This document shows, piece after piece, positions 43,096 to 50,824 of a stretch of 64,000 nucleotides of DNA (within the stretch, counting starts at the first letter, position 1; every line of letters starts with the position of its first letter). Position numbers and translations under genes: made by a program. The DNA comes from CAYPHA01 sp964410215 (lineage in GTDB: Bacteria > Calditrichota > Calditrichia > Calditrichales > CAYPHA01): NCBI GenBank assembly GCA_964410215.1, contig CAYPHA010000010.1, positions 1 through 64,000 on the forward strand, given 5' to 3'. Under the pieces are notes generated by a model, which saw only the letters and a program-made list of their open reading frames with translations, had not been told where the DNA came from and made no database searches.

Positions 43096-44388
43096 TTAAC
43101 CACCGAAACGTATCCCGCTTTCATGCAGCAGTTTATAGGGGGGTTCCCCCCCGGCAAATATAAATATATAATCGTTTTCAATAACCTCTTCGCGCCCTGA
43201 ATCATCCAGATGCACATGCGTATCCTTAATTTCTTTGACGGTCGAATTAAAAAGAATTTTGATTTTATCGTTTTTCGACAAATCTGTTATACGCATTTGA
43301 TTTTTTTGTTTGATCCGGAAAAAGCGATCTTTCCGGTATGACAACGTAACCGTATTTCCTTTCTGAAGGGCAAGCCCATGCGCGGCTTCAATGGCACTGT
43401 CTCCGCCTCCGACAATCAGAATTTTTTCATTCTGATACATGATGGTATCGATCAGTTTATACATCACCTTTGCTTTATCTTCTCCTTTTACACCTAATTT
43501 TCTGGGCGTTCCCCTCCGTCCCAGGGCCAGAACGACATTTTTAGCACGATAGTCCGCTTTTGACGTTTCCAGCCGAAAGTTTCCGTTCTCACGAATTACA
43601 CCGGTTAATCGTGTATGGGTATTCACATTCATTCCATATTCTTTATAAATATGTTCCCAGATCTCAAGGAGTTGTTCCTTCCGGTAATCTGATTTATCAA
43701 GCGTCCCATAAAGGGGCAATTCAACAGGCTGTGTCATTACCAGCTTCTTTCGCGGATACTGGAGGATTGTTCCGCCAATGTCGTACTGGTCAATCATACA
43801 ATACGACAGACCTTTTTCTTTCGCGTAAAGCGCCGCACTTATACCGGCAGGACCCGCGCCGACAATTACGACATCATAACTGTCGTTTTTTATTGATCGA
43901 TCCAGTTTCTTCTCGATGGCCTTCATCACCATTTTCCCCTGCTCGATCGCATTCCTTATTAACGCGATTCCCGTTACCTCACCCGCCAGATAAATGCCGG
44001 GGACAGACGTTTCATTCGTTTCTGAGAGTAACGGAAGGTCCGTTCTCTTCTTCAGATCCCCAAGACCAATGGTAATTCCCTCCACCGGACAGGCTTCTGC
44101 ACAAAGCCCATGCCCCACACATTTCATTCCATTGATAATAGTTGCCTTTCCACTGACAATTCCGAGAACATCGCCTTCCGGACAAGCCCGAACACAAGCG
44201 CCGCATCCGATACATATGTACGGATCAATTTTTGGATGCTGTGAAAGCGGTTTATCAGCCCCCAGCCTTCTGCTTTCATCATAGGCGGTTTTGTCCGCCT
44301 TCTGCTGCCTGCGCGCTTTCAGAAAGAAGGGAAGGAAAATCAAGAAAGCAACTGTGAGCGTTATAATCCAGATAAATATCGATTCCAT
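43096..44388 (-). CDS. Membrane-anchored ferredoxin / flavin oxidoreductase
   Basis: 430 residues. An N-terminal membrane anchor (about 5-23) is followed by two 4Fe-4S sites (YICIGCGACVRACPEGD, and MKCVGHGLCAEACPVEG), then a thioredoxin-reductase-like flavoprotein module with FAD motif IVGAGPAGISAALYAK (about 175) and NAD(P)H motif IVGGGDSAIEAAHGLA (about 327). No CxxC redox pair of true thioredoxin reductases is visible, so it is probably an NAD(P)H-ferredoxin-type electron-transfer protein. It is the last gene of the cytochrome operon on the minus strand. I infer that it carries electrons between NAD(P)H and the membrane/quinone or cytochrome side; direction is unknown. Confidence 0.75.
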   Translation of the reverse strand: MESIFIWIITLTVAFLIFLPFFLKARRQQKADKTAYDESRRLGADKPLSQHPKIDPYICIGCGACVRACPEGDVLGIVSGKATIINGMKCVGHGLCAEACPVEGITIGLGDLKKRTDLPLLSETNETSVPGIYLAGEVTGIALIRNAIEQGKMVMKAIEKKLDRSIKNDSYDVVIVGAGPAGISAALYAKEKGLSYCMIDQYDIGGTILQYPRKKLVMTQPVELPLYGTLDKSDYRKEQLLEIWEHIYKEYGMNVNTHTRLTGVIRENGNFRLETSKADYRAKNVVLALGRRGTPRKLGVKGEDKAKVMYKLIDTIMYQNEKILIVGGGDSAIEAAHGLALQKGNTVTLSYRKDRFFRIKQKNQMRITDLSKNDKIKILFNSTVKEIKDTHVHLDDSGREEVIENDYIFIFAGGEPPYKLLHESGIRFGG

Positions 44389-44402
44389 TTGCCCTTACCC
44401 TT

Positions 44403-46001
44403 CTAAAACCGGTACCCCAGTTCCATTCTCAAACGGTTACCTCCAAAAGAATCCCCCCAGTCATACTGGGCTTCCCAGCTAAGATACCAATGACTCCACA
44501 TATACATGTCCGATCCGACCTGTACCCAGTAATTTTCGATACGTCGATTTCTCCTATCCATTTCATATCTTAAAACACCATACGAAATATAAGCCCGGTG
44601 TCCCCCGCGAAACGATCTTAAAATCTTGAAATTCGGATATAGTCCTCTGGCATAGTTTCCTGAAAATCCGTTAATTCTCAGCAGAACAGTCAACTGATGA
44701 AACGGATAATTACGCAAAGAAAGATTACCGCTCCAGGATACCGTATTTGGTGTTATCCCCTCCAGGCTCCTGAGGCCGATGCTCCAGTTTGAAGATAAAG
44801 CGGTATGCGGAGTAATATACAATCCAATCCTCGCCTGATTCCGGTAGGATTGATCGAACAGGCTGTCCGCGGTATTTCTGTACTCATAAGAATAATAGTT
44901 CCTGATCCGGCTCAGGCTAAGGTTTGTTTTGATGTAATCCGAAATCCGGTATCTTCCCGATAAAAAAATTCGTGATATACTGATTACCTGATCTGTTTTA
45001 TCTTTACGCCATTGCCGGTTGATATCCAGTTCCATGTTTTGATAAAGATTCCAGGTATTATGATTATAAAGCTGACCCTGTATATAAATAAACTCACGGC
45101 TTATTTCCGTTCCCCTATATTCTCCGGCAACACTTAGTGTTGTTCGTGCCCTTACAGAAGCCTGACGCCCGTTCCCGAGCTGAATATAGCTCCCATATTT
45201 CTGAAGTTTTGTCTGAAATTCAGAGTAGTGCCATTCCGGCTGGAAGCCCCCGAACACCCCCCAGTTTAAAGTGGTTGAAGGCTCATATTCAAAAGACACC
45301 CCATCAACATATCCAATGCCACTTATTTTAGAAGAAATCAACCGTCCTGCGCGATATTTGAAGGACGATTCCGGATCGTCATAGGATAGTGAGACCTCAT
45401 AAATACGGTTCCTCAATTCACTTCCCTGAAAAGGTGCGTAACCTGAGCCCGTCCGGTCATGATACCTTGTCCTGGACCTTATGTTTATTGAAACATGATC
45501 CTTGATTGCATTCATAATTTTGAGATTCAGCCGAAAAGAAGGTTCCCTGTACTGAAACCGTTTTTCCTCATCGGTAAACTGATACCATTGAATTCGTGCC
45601 GTTCCCCGGACAGATGATGATGGAGAAGACCTTTTCTTTTCCGCTCTGAACGAAATGTTGCGCTTTCTGGTTTGCGTTTTAAAAATTTTATGTCCTTTTT
45701 CGGGAATATTAGTTACAGATACGGTATCACCCACTTTAACCGGATTCGTACCCGTAATTTTTTTACAGGATGCTGAATGACGTGCCACATACACCACCTT
45801 CAGGAGGGTCTTATCATCTGTGTTGTCATGTACTTCGAGAGTGTCTCCGACCGCCAAACCATCCAGCTCACCTCCATCAAGATAAACATGTTCGGTGGAC
45901 ACATATTTTACCCGGAGGATGTTTTTATCGTTTTGTCCTCGTAATTCCACAGCCAGCAGCAAAAAAACGATGATAAGAATGTAATTGTACCTAGCGATCA
46001 T
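44403..46001 (-). CDS. Outer-membrane beta-barrel of the multihaem cytochrome operon
   Basis: 532 residues from the ATG at 46001; a frame reaching 46271 merely overlaps the 19-haem cytochrome gene and is rejected. A signal peptide (NYILIIVFLLLAVELRGQ) precedes an N-terminal ~90-residue domain with the SH3-like/FlgT-C pattern (YLDGGELDGLAVGDTLEV ... NPVKVGDTVSV). The remainder is a beta barrel with alternating Tyr/Arg/Ser strands (IQWYQFTDEEKRF, SINIRSRTRYHDRTGSGY) and a terminal LRMELGYRF ending in Phe. About 20 strands could fit. Its placement among multihaem cytochromes suggests a porin-cytochrome conduit, analogous in role, not in sequence, to MtrB/PioB. It overlaps the 19-haem gene by 11 bp. 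Confidence 0.7.
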   Translation of the reverse strand: MIARYNYILIIVFLLLAVELRGQNDKNILRVKYVSTEHVYLDGGELDGLAVGDTLEVHDNTDDKTLLKVVYVARHSASCKKITGTNPVKVGDTVSVTNIPEKGHKIFKTQTRKRNISFRAEKKRSSPSSSVRGTARIQWYQFTDEEKRFQYREPSFRLNLKIMNAIKDHVSINIRSRTRYHDRTGSGYAPFQGSELRNRIYEVSLSYDDPESSFKYRAGRLISSKISGIGYVDGVSFEYEPSTTLNWGVFGGFQPEWHYSEFQTKLQKYGSYIQLGNGRQASVRARTTLSVAGEYRGTEISREFIYIQGQLYNHNTWNLYQNMELDINRQWRKDKTDQVISISRIFLSGRYRISDYIKTNLSLSRIRNYYSYEYRNTADSLFDQSYRNQARIGLYITPHTALSSNWSIGLRSLEGITPNTVSWSGNLSLRNYPFHQLTVLLRINGFSGNYARGLYPNFKILRSFRGGHRAYISYGVLRYEMDRRNRRIENYWVQVGSDMYMWSHWYLSWEAQYDWGDSFGGNRLRMELGYRF

Positions 46002-47478
46002 CACCGCCAACCTCTCCTTCACCTGTCGGGTGACAGATATAACAAGCCTGACTTTCATAGACGTAATCCGGTTCATCGCTGTGTTTACTATCGGTCTCAG
46101 AGCGTTCGTGACAATTGATACATTCAAAGCGTTTAAAATCATTTTGAGCGACATGACAATCCGAACACACATTCCACTCATTTCTGTGCTCGCCACTGTA
46201 AATTGGAAAGTACAGACCATCATGATCAAATACCGAAGGCGTCCAGACGGACGTTGTATGGCAGGATTCACAGTTTATCGGGAACGCCGCTGCCTGATGA
46301 TCCGGATTGGTTGTTGACGTATAGGCAACCTCATGACAGGGATAACATTCTGTTGGGGTACCGCTGAATCCGGTCGAATGACACGCGCTGCATTCCACGG
46401 TTATATGCGCCCCGGTGAGAGTGAACTGGGTAATGTTGTGATCGAAATTTTCACTTTCCCATGATGATGTTGTATGACAAACAGTACAATTTTGATCAAA
46501 ATTGCCGGTTGCGTGATCAGGATTATCAGCTTCATTGTAGTCGTCTGCATGACACCCATAACATTCCCGCGGTAAGCCGGTGAGTTGATTATTCACATGA
46601 CAATCTGTACAGAATATTCGTGTATGTGCCCCGGTTAGCGGAAAGCCCGATGCACTTAAGTGATCGAATTCAGCCTCCTCCCACAAGCGTGTATTATGAC
46701 ATGCTTCGCAATTGGTGGGAAATGCAAATTCAAAATGATCCGGGTTTTTTGCCACATTATATTCCTGTTCATGACAACTGTAACAATCAACTGACAATCC
46801 TTCGTAGATAGCGGAATGACAGGCCGTACATTCCAGACTTGCATGGCCTCCCTCCAGAGGGAATATCCGGCTGTGCTCGTAGATGGCCTGGTTCCAGTTC
46901 ATCGAGTTGGGGAGGTGACAGTTTTCGCACGCAAAATCAAAGCCTGCCTTTCTATGCGATGGATTCAGTGTGGACATAAAATCATCCATGTGGCAGCCCT
47001 TGCATTCAACAGGCACCGTTTTATACTCCCTGCGTTGCTGCGCTTCGTGACAGGACTGGCAATCCAGAACTGCATGAGCACCCAGTAATGGGAATTGCGT
47101 CCCCATGTGCATCAGAAAATGTTCACTACGGTCTTCCCATCCGGCCGGCGAATGACACTCTTCACAACGATCGCCCATCTCACCTTTGTGGATATCAGAG
47201 TGACAATCAAGACAGGTTACGCCGATATGACTGAAAATCAGGTTTTCATGACATTCCCTGCAGTGAACCTGAGAATGGTTACCGTTCAGAGGGTATCCCG
47301 TATCCGCATGTCTGAAATCTATCTGGTCCACCGAAACCTGCCAGTTATCTGTCGTGTGACACTGTGAACAATCACGCTTAAAACCATCTCCGTGAGGCAT
47401 TTGTATTTCCTGCCCGGAGAATATCAGGGGTATACATAACAGGAGCAATAGAATAACCGCTTTTTTCAGGTATTTCAT
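45991..47478 (-). CDS. 19-haem c-type cytochrome
   Basis: 495 residues from the ATG at 47478 (GGGAAGGAATC before it). A signal peptide (KKAVILLLLLCIPLIFSG) directs it to the periplasm. I count 19 CxxCH haem-attachment motifs, in order CSQCH, CRECH, CLDCH, CEECH, CQSCH, CKGCH, CENCH, CTACH, CYSCH, CEACH, CTDCH, CYGCH, CTVCH, CSACH, CYPCH, CESCH, CSDCH, CINCH and CYICH. A repeated module 'FDH...FPLTGAH...C..CH' supplies extra His residues for axial ligation. The C-terminal end is hydrophilic, with no membrane anchor. The protein is expected to form a long electron wire. It is encoded after the 20-haem protein (4-bp overlap) and before the barrel. Confidence 0.9.
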   Translation of the reverse strand: MKYLKKAVILLLLLCIPLIFSGQEIQMPHGDGFKRDCSQCHTTDNWQVSVDQIDFRHADTGYPLNGNHSQVHCRECHENLIFSHIGVTCLDCHSDIHKGEMGDRCEECHSPAGWEDRSEHFLMHMGTQFPLLGAHAVLDCQSCHEAQQRREYKTVPVECKGCHMDDFMSTLNPSHRKAGFDFACENCHLPNSMNWNQAIYEHSRIFPLEGGHASLECTACHSAIYEGLSVDCYSCHEQEYNVAKNPDHFEFAFPTNCEACHNTRLWEEAEFDHLSASGFPLTGAHTRIFCTDCHVNNQLTGLPRECYGCHADDYNEADNPDHATGNFDQNCTVCHTTSSWESENFDHNITQFTLTGAHITVECSACHSTGFSGTPTECYPCHEVAYTSTTNPDHQAAAFPINCESCHTTSVWTPSVFDHDGLYFPIYSGEHRNEWNVCSDCHVAQNDFKRFECINCHERSETDSKHSDEPDYVYESQACYICHPTGEGEVGGDDR

Positions 47479-49133
47479 GATTCCTTCCCGTGGCAGGTGA
47501 TGCAATCCGTATTGATCGGTTTATACAGGGTCATCATTTTTTCATTTTTTTCAATGGTTTTATGGCAGGCCCCGCAACGCACATACTGATGGGCGCCGGT
47601 CAATTCAAATTCTGAATCCCTGTTATGATTAAATTTTTCCGCTAACCAATCCGTTGTCACATGGCACCGTGAACAGTCGGTCGGTTCATCATCCTTTTTC
47701 TGAAACTGGCTGTAATGCGGATCAGCATGACATTTCGAACATGCGGTTGTCAAACCTGAGAGTTCTATAAAACCGGCCGTACTTTTTTGATGACATCGGC
47801 CGCAGGTCAGCTTCGCATGGGAGCCGGTCAATGGAAAGTCTGTCGTATTGTGGTCGAATTCAATCGTTTGCCATCCGGTCTCCTCATGGCAATATGCACA
47901 TTTGTTTCTATTGACGGGCGTATTTTTTTTCTGAAGATAGCGATCTAAATCCGAACCATGCGGATTTTTATGGCATTCTGTACACTCTAGAGTTGAAAAC
48001 CCGAACCGGGCCGATTTACCCGGTTCGCTCTGTTGCGGAATATGGCATTTATTGCAGGCAACAGCCAGATGAGCTCCCCTGACCGGGAAGCGTGTACGAT
48101 TATGTTCTTCCAAAGTAAAGCGTGCCGGCAGGAATCCTTCAACGGTGTGACAGTCTTTACACTCTCCCTGCTCCTCTCTGTGCTTAAACTGGCCGGCATG
48201 GTAATCAGCATGACAATCGCTGCAACTTAAAAAATGTTCAATCTTTTTCGTTGTATCGTTTTTATGGCATTTCTCACAGCTAACTGTTTTATGTAATCCT
48301 TCCAGGGGGAAGCGTGTTAAAGAATGGTCAAATGCTACAAACGATCCCCTCTTCCATCCTTCGGTACTATGACATATCTTACAGTCCTTGCCTAACCGTC
48401 CGTCATGATAATCACGATGACAATCTGTGCATTTTTTAAAATCGAGTGGTTTATAAACCCTGAACCGGTCTTGTTCGCTGCCTTTTTCGTAATGGCATTT
48501 TCCACAGTCTACATCCCGATGTCGGCCGGTCAGTTGGAATCGAAAATTGTTGTGATCCGGATATGTAACCGCGTCCCACTTTTCAAAGGTATGACATCGG
48601 AGACAATCCGATCCCAGTTGGCCCCGGTGTTCGTCACTGTGACAGGAAAGACAGGTCTGAGATAATCCCAGATATGTGCCATCCGGATTCAGATTCTCTG
48701 ATAGTAAAACCAACGAATCGGAAATAAAAGCCTTATTATGACACAAGTTGCATGCAATGCGGCTGTGGGTCCCTTCTAACAGATACCCGGTCTGCCTATG
48801 GTCAAAATGTTCCTTTCCGTCTTCCCAGTAAATCAGGTTGAATTCCCGTCCCTGGTGTTCCACATGACAATCACTGCAATCTTCCAGGGAGTTCAATCCG
48901 TGATATCCGGTTTTATTTTCGATAGAATGTTTGATAAGTTGATGACACTTCAGGCAATTTATTGACAGTTCTTTTCGCTCACGATCATGGCACGTTGTAC
49001 AGTTTGTAAGGCCTTCCAGGTGCGCATGCGATTGATGCAATGGTCCCGGGGACAATTGTGCGATTGAACGCGTTCCCCATGAAAACATGATTAACATAAA
49101 AATAAAACCGTTCCGCATATAATAAAATCTCAT
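47475..49133 (-). CDS. 20-haem c-type cytochrome
   Basis: 552 residues from the ATG at 49133; an in-frame ATG five codons in is possible. The signal peptide ends near SIAQ. I count 20 CxxCH motifs, beginning CTTCH, CLKCH, CSDCH and ending CSRCH, CGACH, CITCH. About six copies of the module 'F.H..T.FPL.G.H..V.C..CH' are present, some followed by CxDCHxDxHxGQxG-type pairs, showing growth by tandem duplication. No membrane anchor follows, so it is a soluble or peripherally attached periplasmic protein. It shares the module type with the 19-haem protein. Placement immediately after the cytochrome b-like gene suggests it receives or donates electrons there. Confidence 0.9.
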   Translation of the reverse strand: MRFYYMRNGFIFMLIMFSWGTRSIAQLSPGPLHQSHAHLEGLTNCTTCHDRERKELSINCLKCHQLIKHSIENKTGYHGLNSLEDCSDCHVEHQGREFNLIYWEDGKEHFDHRQTGYLLEGTHSRIACNLCHNKAFISDSLVLLSENLNPDGTYLGLSQTCLSCHSDEHRGQLGSDCLRCHTFEKWDAVTYPDHNNFRFQLTGRHRDVDCGKCHYEKGSEQDRFRVYKPLDFKKCTDCHRDYHDGRLGKDCKICHSTEGWKRGSFVAFDHSLTRFPLEGLHKTVSCEKCHKNDTTKKIEHFLSCSDCHADYHAGQFKHREEQGECKDCHTVEGFLPARFTLEEHNRTRFPVRGAHLAVACNKCHIPQQSEPGKSARFGFSTLECTECHKNPHGSDLDRYLQKKNTPVNRNKCAYCHEETGWQTIEFDHNTTDFPLTGSHAKLTCGRCHQKSTAGFIELSGLTTACSKCHADPHYSQFQKKDDEPTDCSRCHVTTDWLAEKFNHNRDSEFELTGAHQYVRCGACHKTIEKNEKMMTLYKPINTDCITCHGKES

Positions 49134-49142
49134 AATAGTTTC

Positions 49143-50039
49143 TCAGAAAATCCAGGTATAGCCCAGCCAAATCGAGATACCTATGTGCACCAGCATGATC
49201 AGATACATGATAATGGCAAACGGTTTATGAAATACATGCCAGTAATAAAACATCCGGTGTAATTTGTTTAATAACAGTTTTCGGCGTTCAAGAAGCAGCC
49301 ATTGAATCAGGAGGTTGCTGATGCGGTTAACCGCCTTTTTTGGAAGTGGATACTGGTTCCTGATTTTCCTTTTAATCACAATTTTTCTTACCCATCTGGT
49401 CAAATCAAAACTCAGGATGGAAACAAGCAACCCAAACAAATTCTGTGTGCCGTAATTAACGTCACCGGCCCGTTCCTTCAGTTGCATCTGTTCTTTAAGC
49501 GTGATGCTATACTGTTCCTTTATCTGCTCTGTCGTTTTATAAATATCGGCTACTATTTCGCTGCCTTTTTTCTCTATTCCAGCTTTATTTTTGGGAATCT
49601 GGGCGTATAAATATCTGCCCAGTATACCACTCAGCAAAACGGTAATCATAGACCAGAAGCTGACCGCTACAAGCCCGTTCAGTTTGAAGGTACTATGCAG
49701 TACGATCAACGCTGGTCCCGTCAGTCCCATATAAATATGAACAGTCAGCCATCGTGACATAAAACCAAAATTCCCAAACAGTGCTGTACGTTTTCGAACC
49801 GAATATAAAAGCAACATCACCAACAGTGCAGAACCGAAAATGCCAAAACCATGGCTCAGGGATCCGCCTGGTTTCAGGCGTTTATACGCATCGTGGTGAG
49901 GCCGCTCAGTGAAGGGTGTCGCATAATAATCCAATGCATCGATGACAAAATAAATGATAACAATCATTGTAATTGCAGAAATCAGGGCTATGGTAACAGC
50001 GAACAGGGATTTTCGTTTAACTGGTCCGCTTTTATGCAA
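49143..50039 (-). CDS. Membrane cytochrome b-like protein heading the conduit operon
   Basis: 298 residues starting at a TTG at 50039, eight bases after GGGGG. Five likely membrane helices are seen: about 14-34, 62-80, 96-118, 125-145 and 272-292; a long cytoplasmic helical loop lies between helices 4 and 5. Histidines suited to haem b or quinone sites lie in LSHGFG, WLTVHIYMG, VLHSTFK, FYYWHVFHKPF and LVHIGISIW, which resembles the di-haem cytochrome b561/DUF4405 pattern. This suggests a quinone-linked electron entry for the periplasmic cytochromes, an inference. It is the first gene of the minus-strand operon and has a plausible sigma70 promoter (50074-50102). Confidence 0.6.
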   Translation of the reverse strand: MHKSGPVKRKSLFAVTIALISAITMIVIIYFVIDALDYYATPFTERPHHDAYKRLKPGGSLSHGFGIFGSALLVMLLLYSVRKRTALFGNFGFMSRWLTVHIYMGLTGPALIVLHSTFKLNGLVAVSFWSMITVLLSGILGRYLYAQIPKNKAGIEKKGSEIVADIYKTTEQIKEQYSITLKEQMQLKERAGDVNYGTQNLFGLLVSILSFDLTRWVRKIVIKRKIRNQYPLPKKAVNRISNLLIQWLLLERRKLLLNKLHRMFYYWHVFHKPFAIIMYLIMLVHIGISIWLGYTWIF

Positions 50040-50073
50040 TGAGGATCCCCCTTAGAATAATACATTAGTTATA

Positions 50074-50102
50074 ATAATAAAGCTTTACGTTTTTTATTGC
50101 AA
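50074..50102 (-). promoter_or_regulatory. Putative sigma70 promoter for the cytochrome operon
   Basis: On the minus strand, TTGCAA (50102-50097) and TATTAT (50079-50074) are separated by 17 bases, a good -35/-10 pair. The predicted start of transcription is about 25-30 bases upstream of the TTG start of the cytochrome b-like gene. The surrounding 259-bp divergent gap also carries the bipartite activator element and a sigma54 promoter for the opposite gene. Confidence 0.45.
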
Positions 50103-50157
50103 TAAATAACCGGTGGAATTACCCGTTTTTTGGTGGACCTTGATTTCGTTTAGCTGA

Positions 50158-50195
50158 CTCGACCGGCAGGTCTAACATTTCGACATGTGCGGCGA
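50158..50195 (+). promoter_or_regulatory. Bipartite upstream activator site, copy 2
   Basis: CTCGACC at 50158-50164 and TCGACATGTGCGGCGA at 50180-50195, 22 bp apart start to start, the same spacing as the copy at 40332-40369. The second part matches its counterpart at 12 of 16 positions. It lies 51-88 bp before the sigma54 promoter at 50246. It also sits 119-156 bp before the cytochrome operon on the other strand, so an effect on both genes is conceivable. Confidence 0.55.
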
Positions 50196-50245
50196 ATTTG
50201 AGATATTCCACACGCGAAATTCCTTTTAAATCCGCAACATTTCGC

Positions 50246-50261
50246 TGGCATCGCTTTTGCA
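50246..50261 (+). promoter_or_regulatory. Sigma54 (-24/-12) promoter for the Asp-repeat protein
   Basis: TGGCAT-CGCTT-TTGCA is nearly perfect: exact TTGCA -12 box and exact spacing, with one C-to-T change in the -24 box. The predicted transcription start is about 50273, which argues for the ATG at 50299 rather than an upstream GTG at 50278. Confidence 0.75.
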
Positions 50262-50298
50262 TTGTTTATAATTTAGAGTGTTTAACCGATTGGATAAA

Positions 50299-50709
50299 AT
50301 GAAGCATTTCAGAAAATACCTATTTCTTTCGCTTTTCCTGGTCATTATTACCAATCCTATACTGGCACAGGATACGACAAAGACGAAAGACAAAAAGGAT
50401 ATAGAATCCCGGCAGCAACTCTTTATCGACAAGGACGGGGATGGATATAACGATCATGCACCGGACCATGATGGAGATGGCATTCCCAATGCGATCGATC
50501 CTGATTTCAAGAAAATGAAAAAGAAAAAAGCCGGTAAAGAACCACCATTCATAGATCTGGACGGCGACGGTATCAATGATTTAGAACACCCTGAATCTTC
50601 TGACAAAGGAGAAGTTGGTAAAGACCCGAAGGGCAAAATGAAAGAAGGTGGTTTGCTTAAAAATAATGAGGGCGAACAGAAAAAACGCAAACGATCGGGC
50701 AGACGCTGA
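50299..50709 (+). CDS. Small exported protein with Ca-binding-like Asp repeats and basic tail
   Basis: 136 residues from the ATG at 50299. The N-terminus is a signal peptide (RKYLFLSLFLVIITNPILA). Three Asp-rich loops follow, with the thrombospondin type 3 or EF-hand-like pattern DxDGDGxxD: IDKDGDGYNDHAPDHDGDG, IPNAIDPDF and FIDLDGDGINDLEHP. A long Lys/Arg/Glu-rich tail ends KKRKRSGRR. Ca2+ binding is inferred from the loops. The basic tail could bind nucleic acid, anionic lipid or cell-surface polymer. It is transcribed divergently from the cytochrome operon, with a sigma54 promoter and the bipartite activator site, so it likely belongs with the local two-component system. Confidence 0.75.
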   Translation: MKHFRKYLFLSLFLVIITNPILAQDTTKTKDKKDIESRQQLFIDKDGDGYNDHAPDHDGDGIPNAIDPDFKKMKKKKAGKEPPFIDLDGDGINDLEHPESSDKGEVGKDPKGKMKEGGLLKNNEGEQKKRKRSGRR

Positions 50710-50824
50710 CACGCAACCGTCACACAAACTTCCTGCTTTCAGATACCTGTTTCAACCCCCTGTCATTTCCATAACTCGATTATGTAACTGAAGCTGATCC
50801 CCGGGTCCATTCTCTTCCAGTGTA

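Noticed and set aside
46001..46271. N-terminal extension of the cytochrome-operon barrel reading frame
   Set aside because: It overlaps the end of the 19-haem cytochrome gene, lacks a ribosome site, and the signal peptide begins only at the ATG at 46001.
50082..50102. Possible minus-strand sigma54 site ending in TTGCA
   Set aside because: The GG and GC elements are one base too close and the -24 box lacks TGGCA; a sigma70 reading of the same DNA is better.
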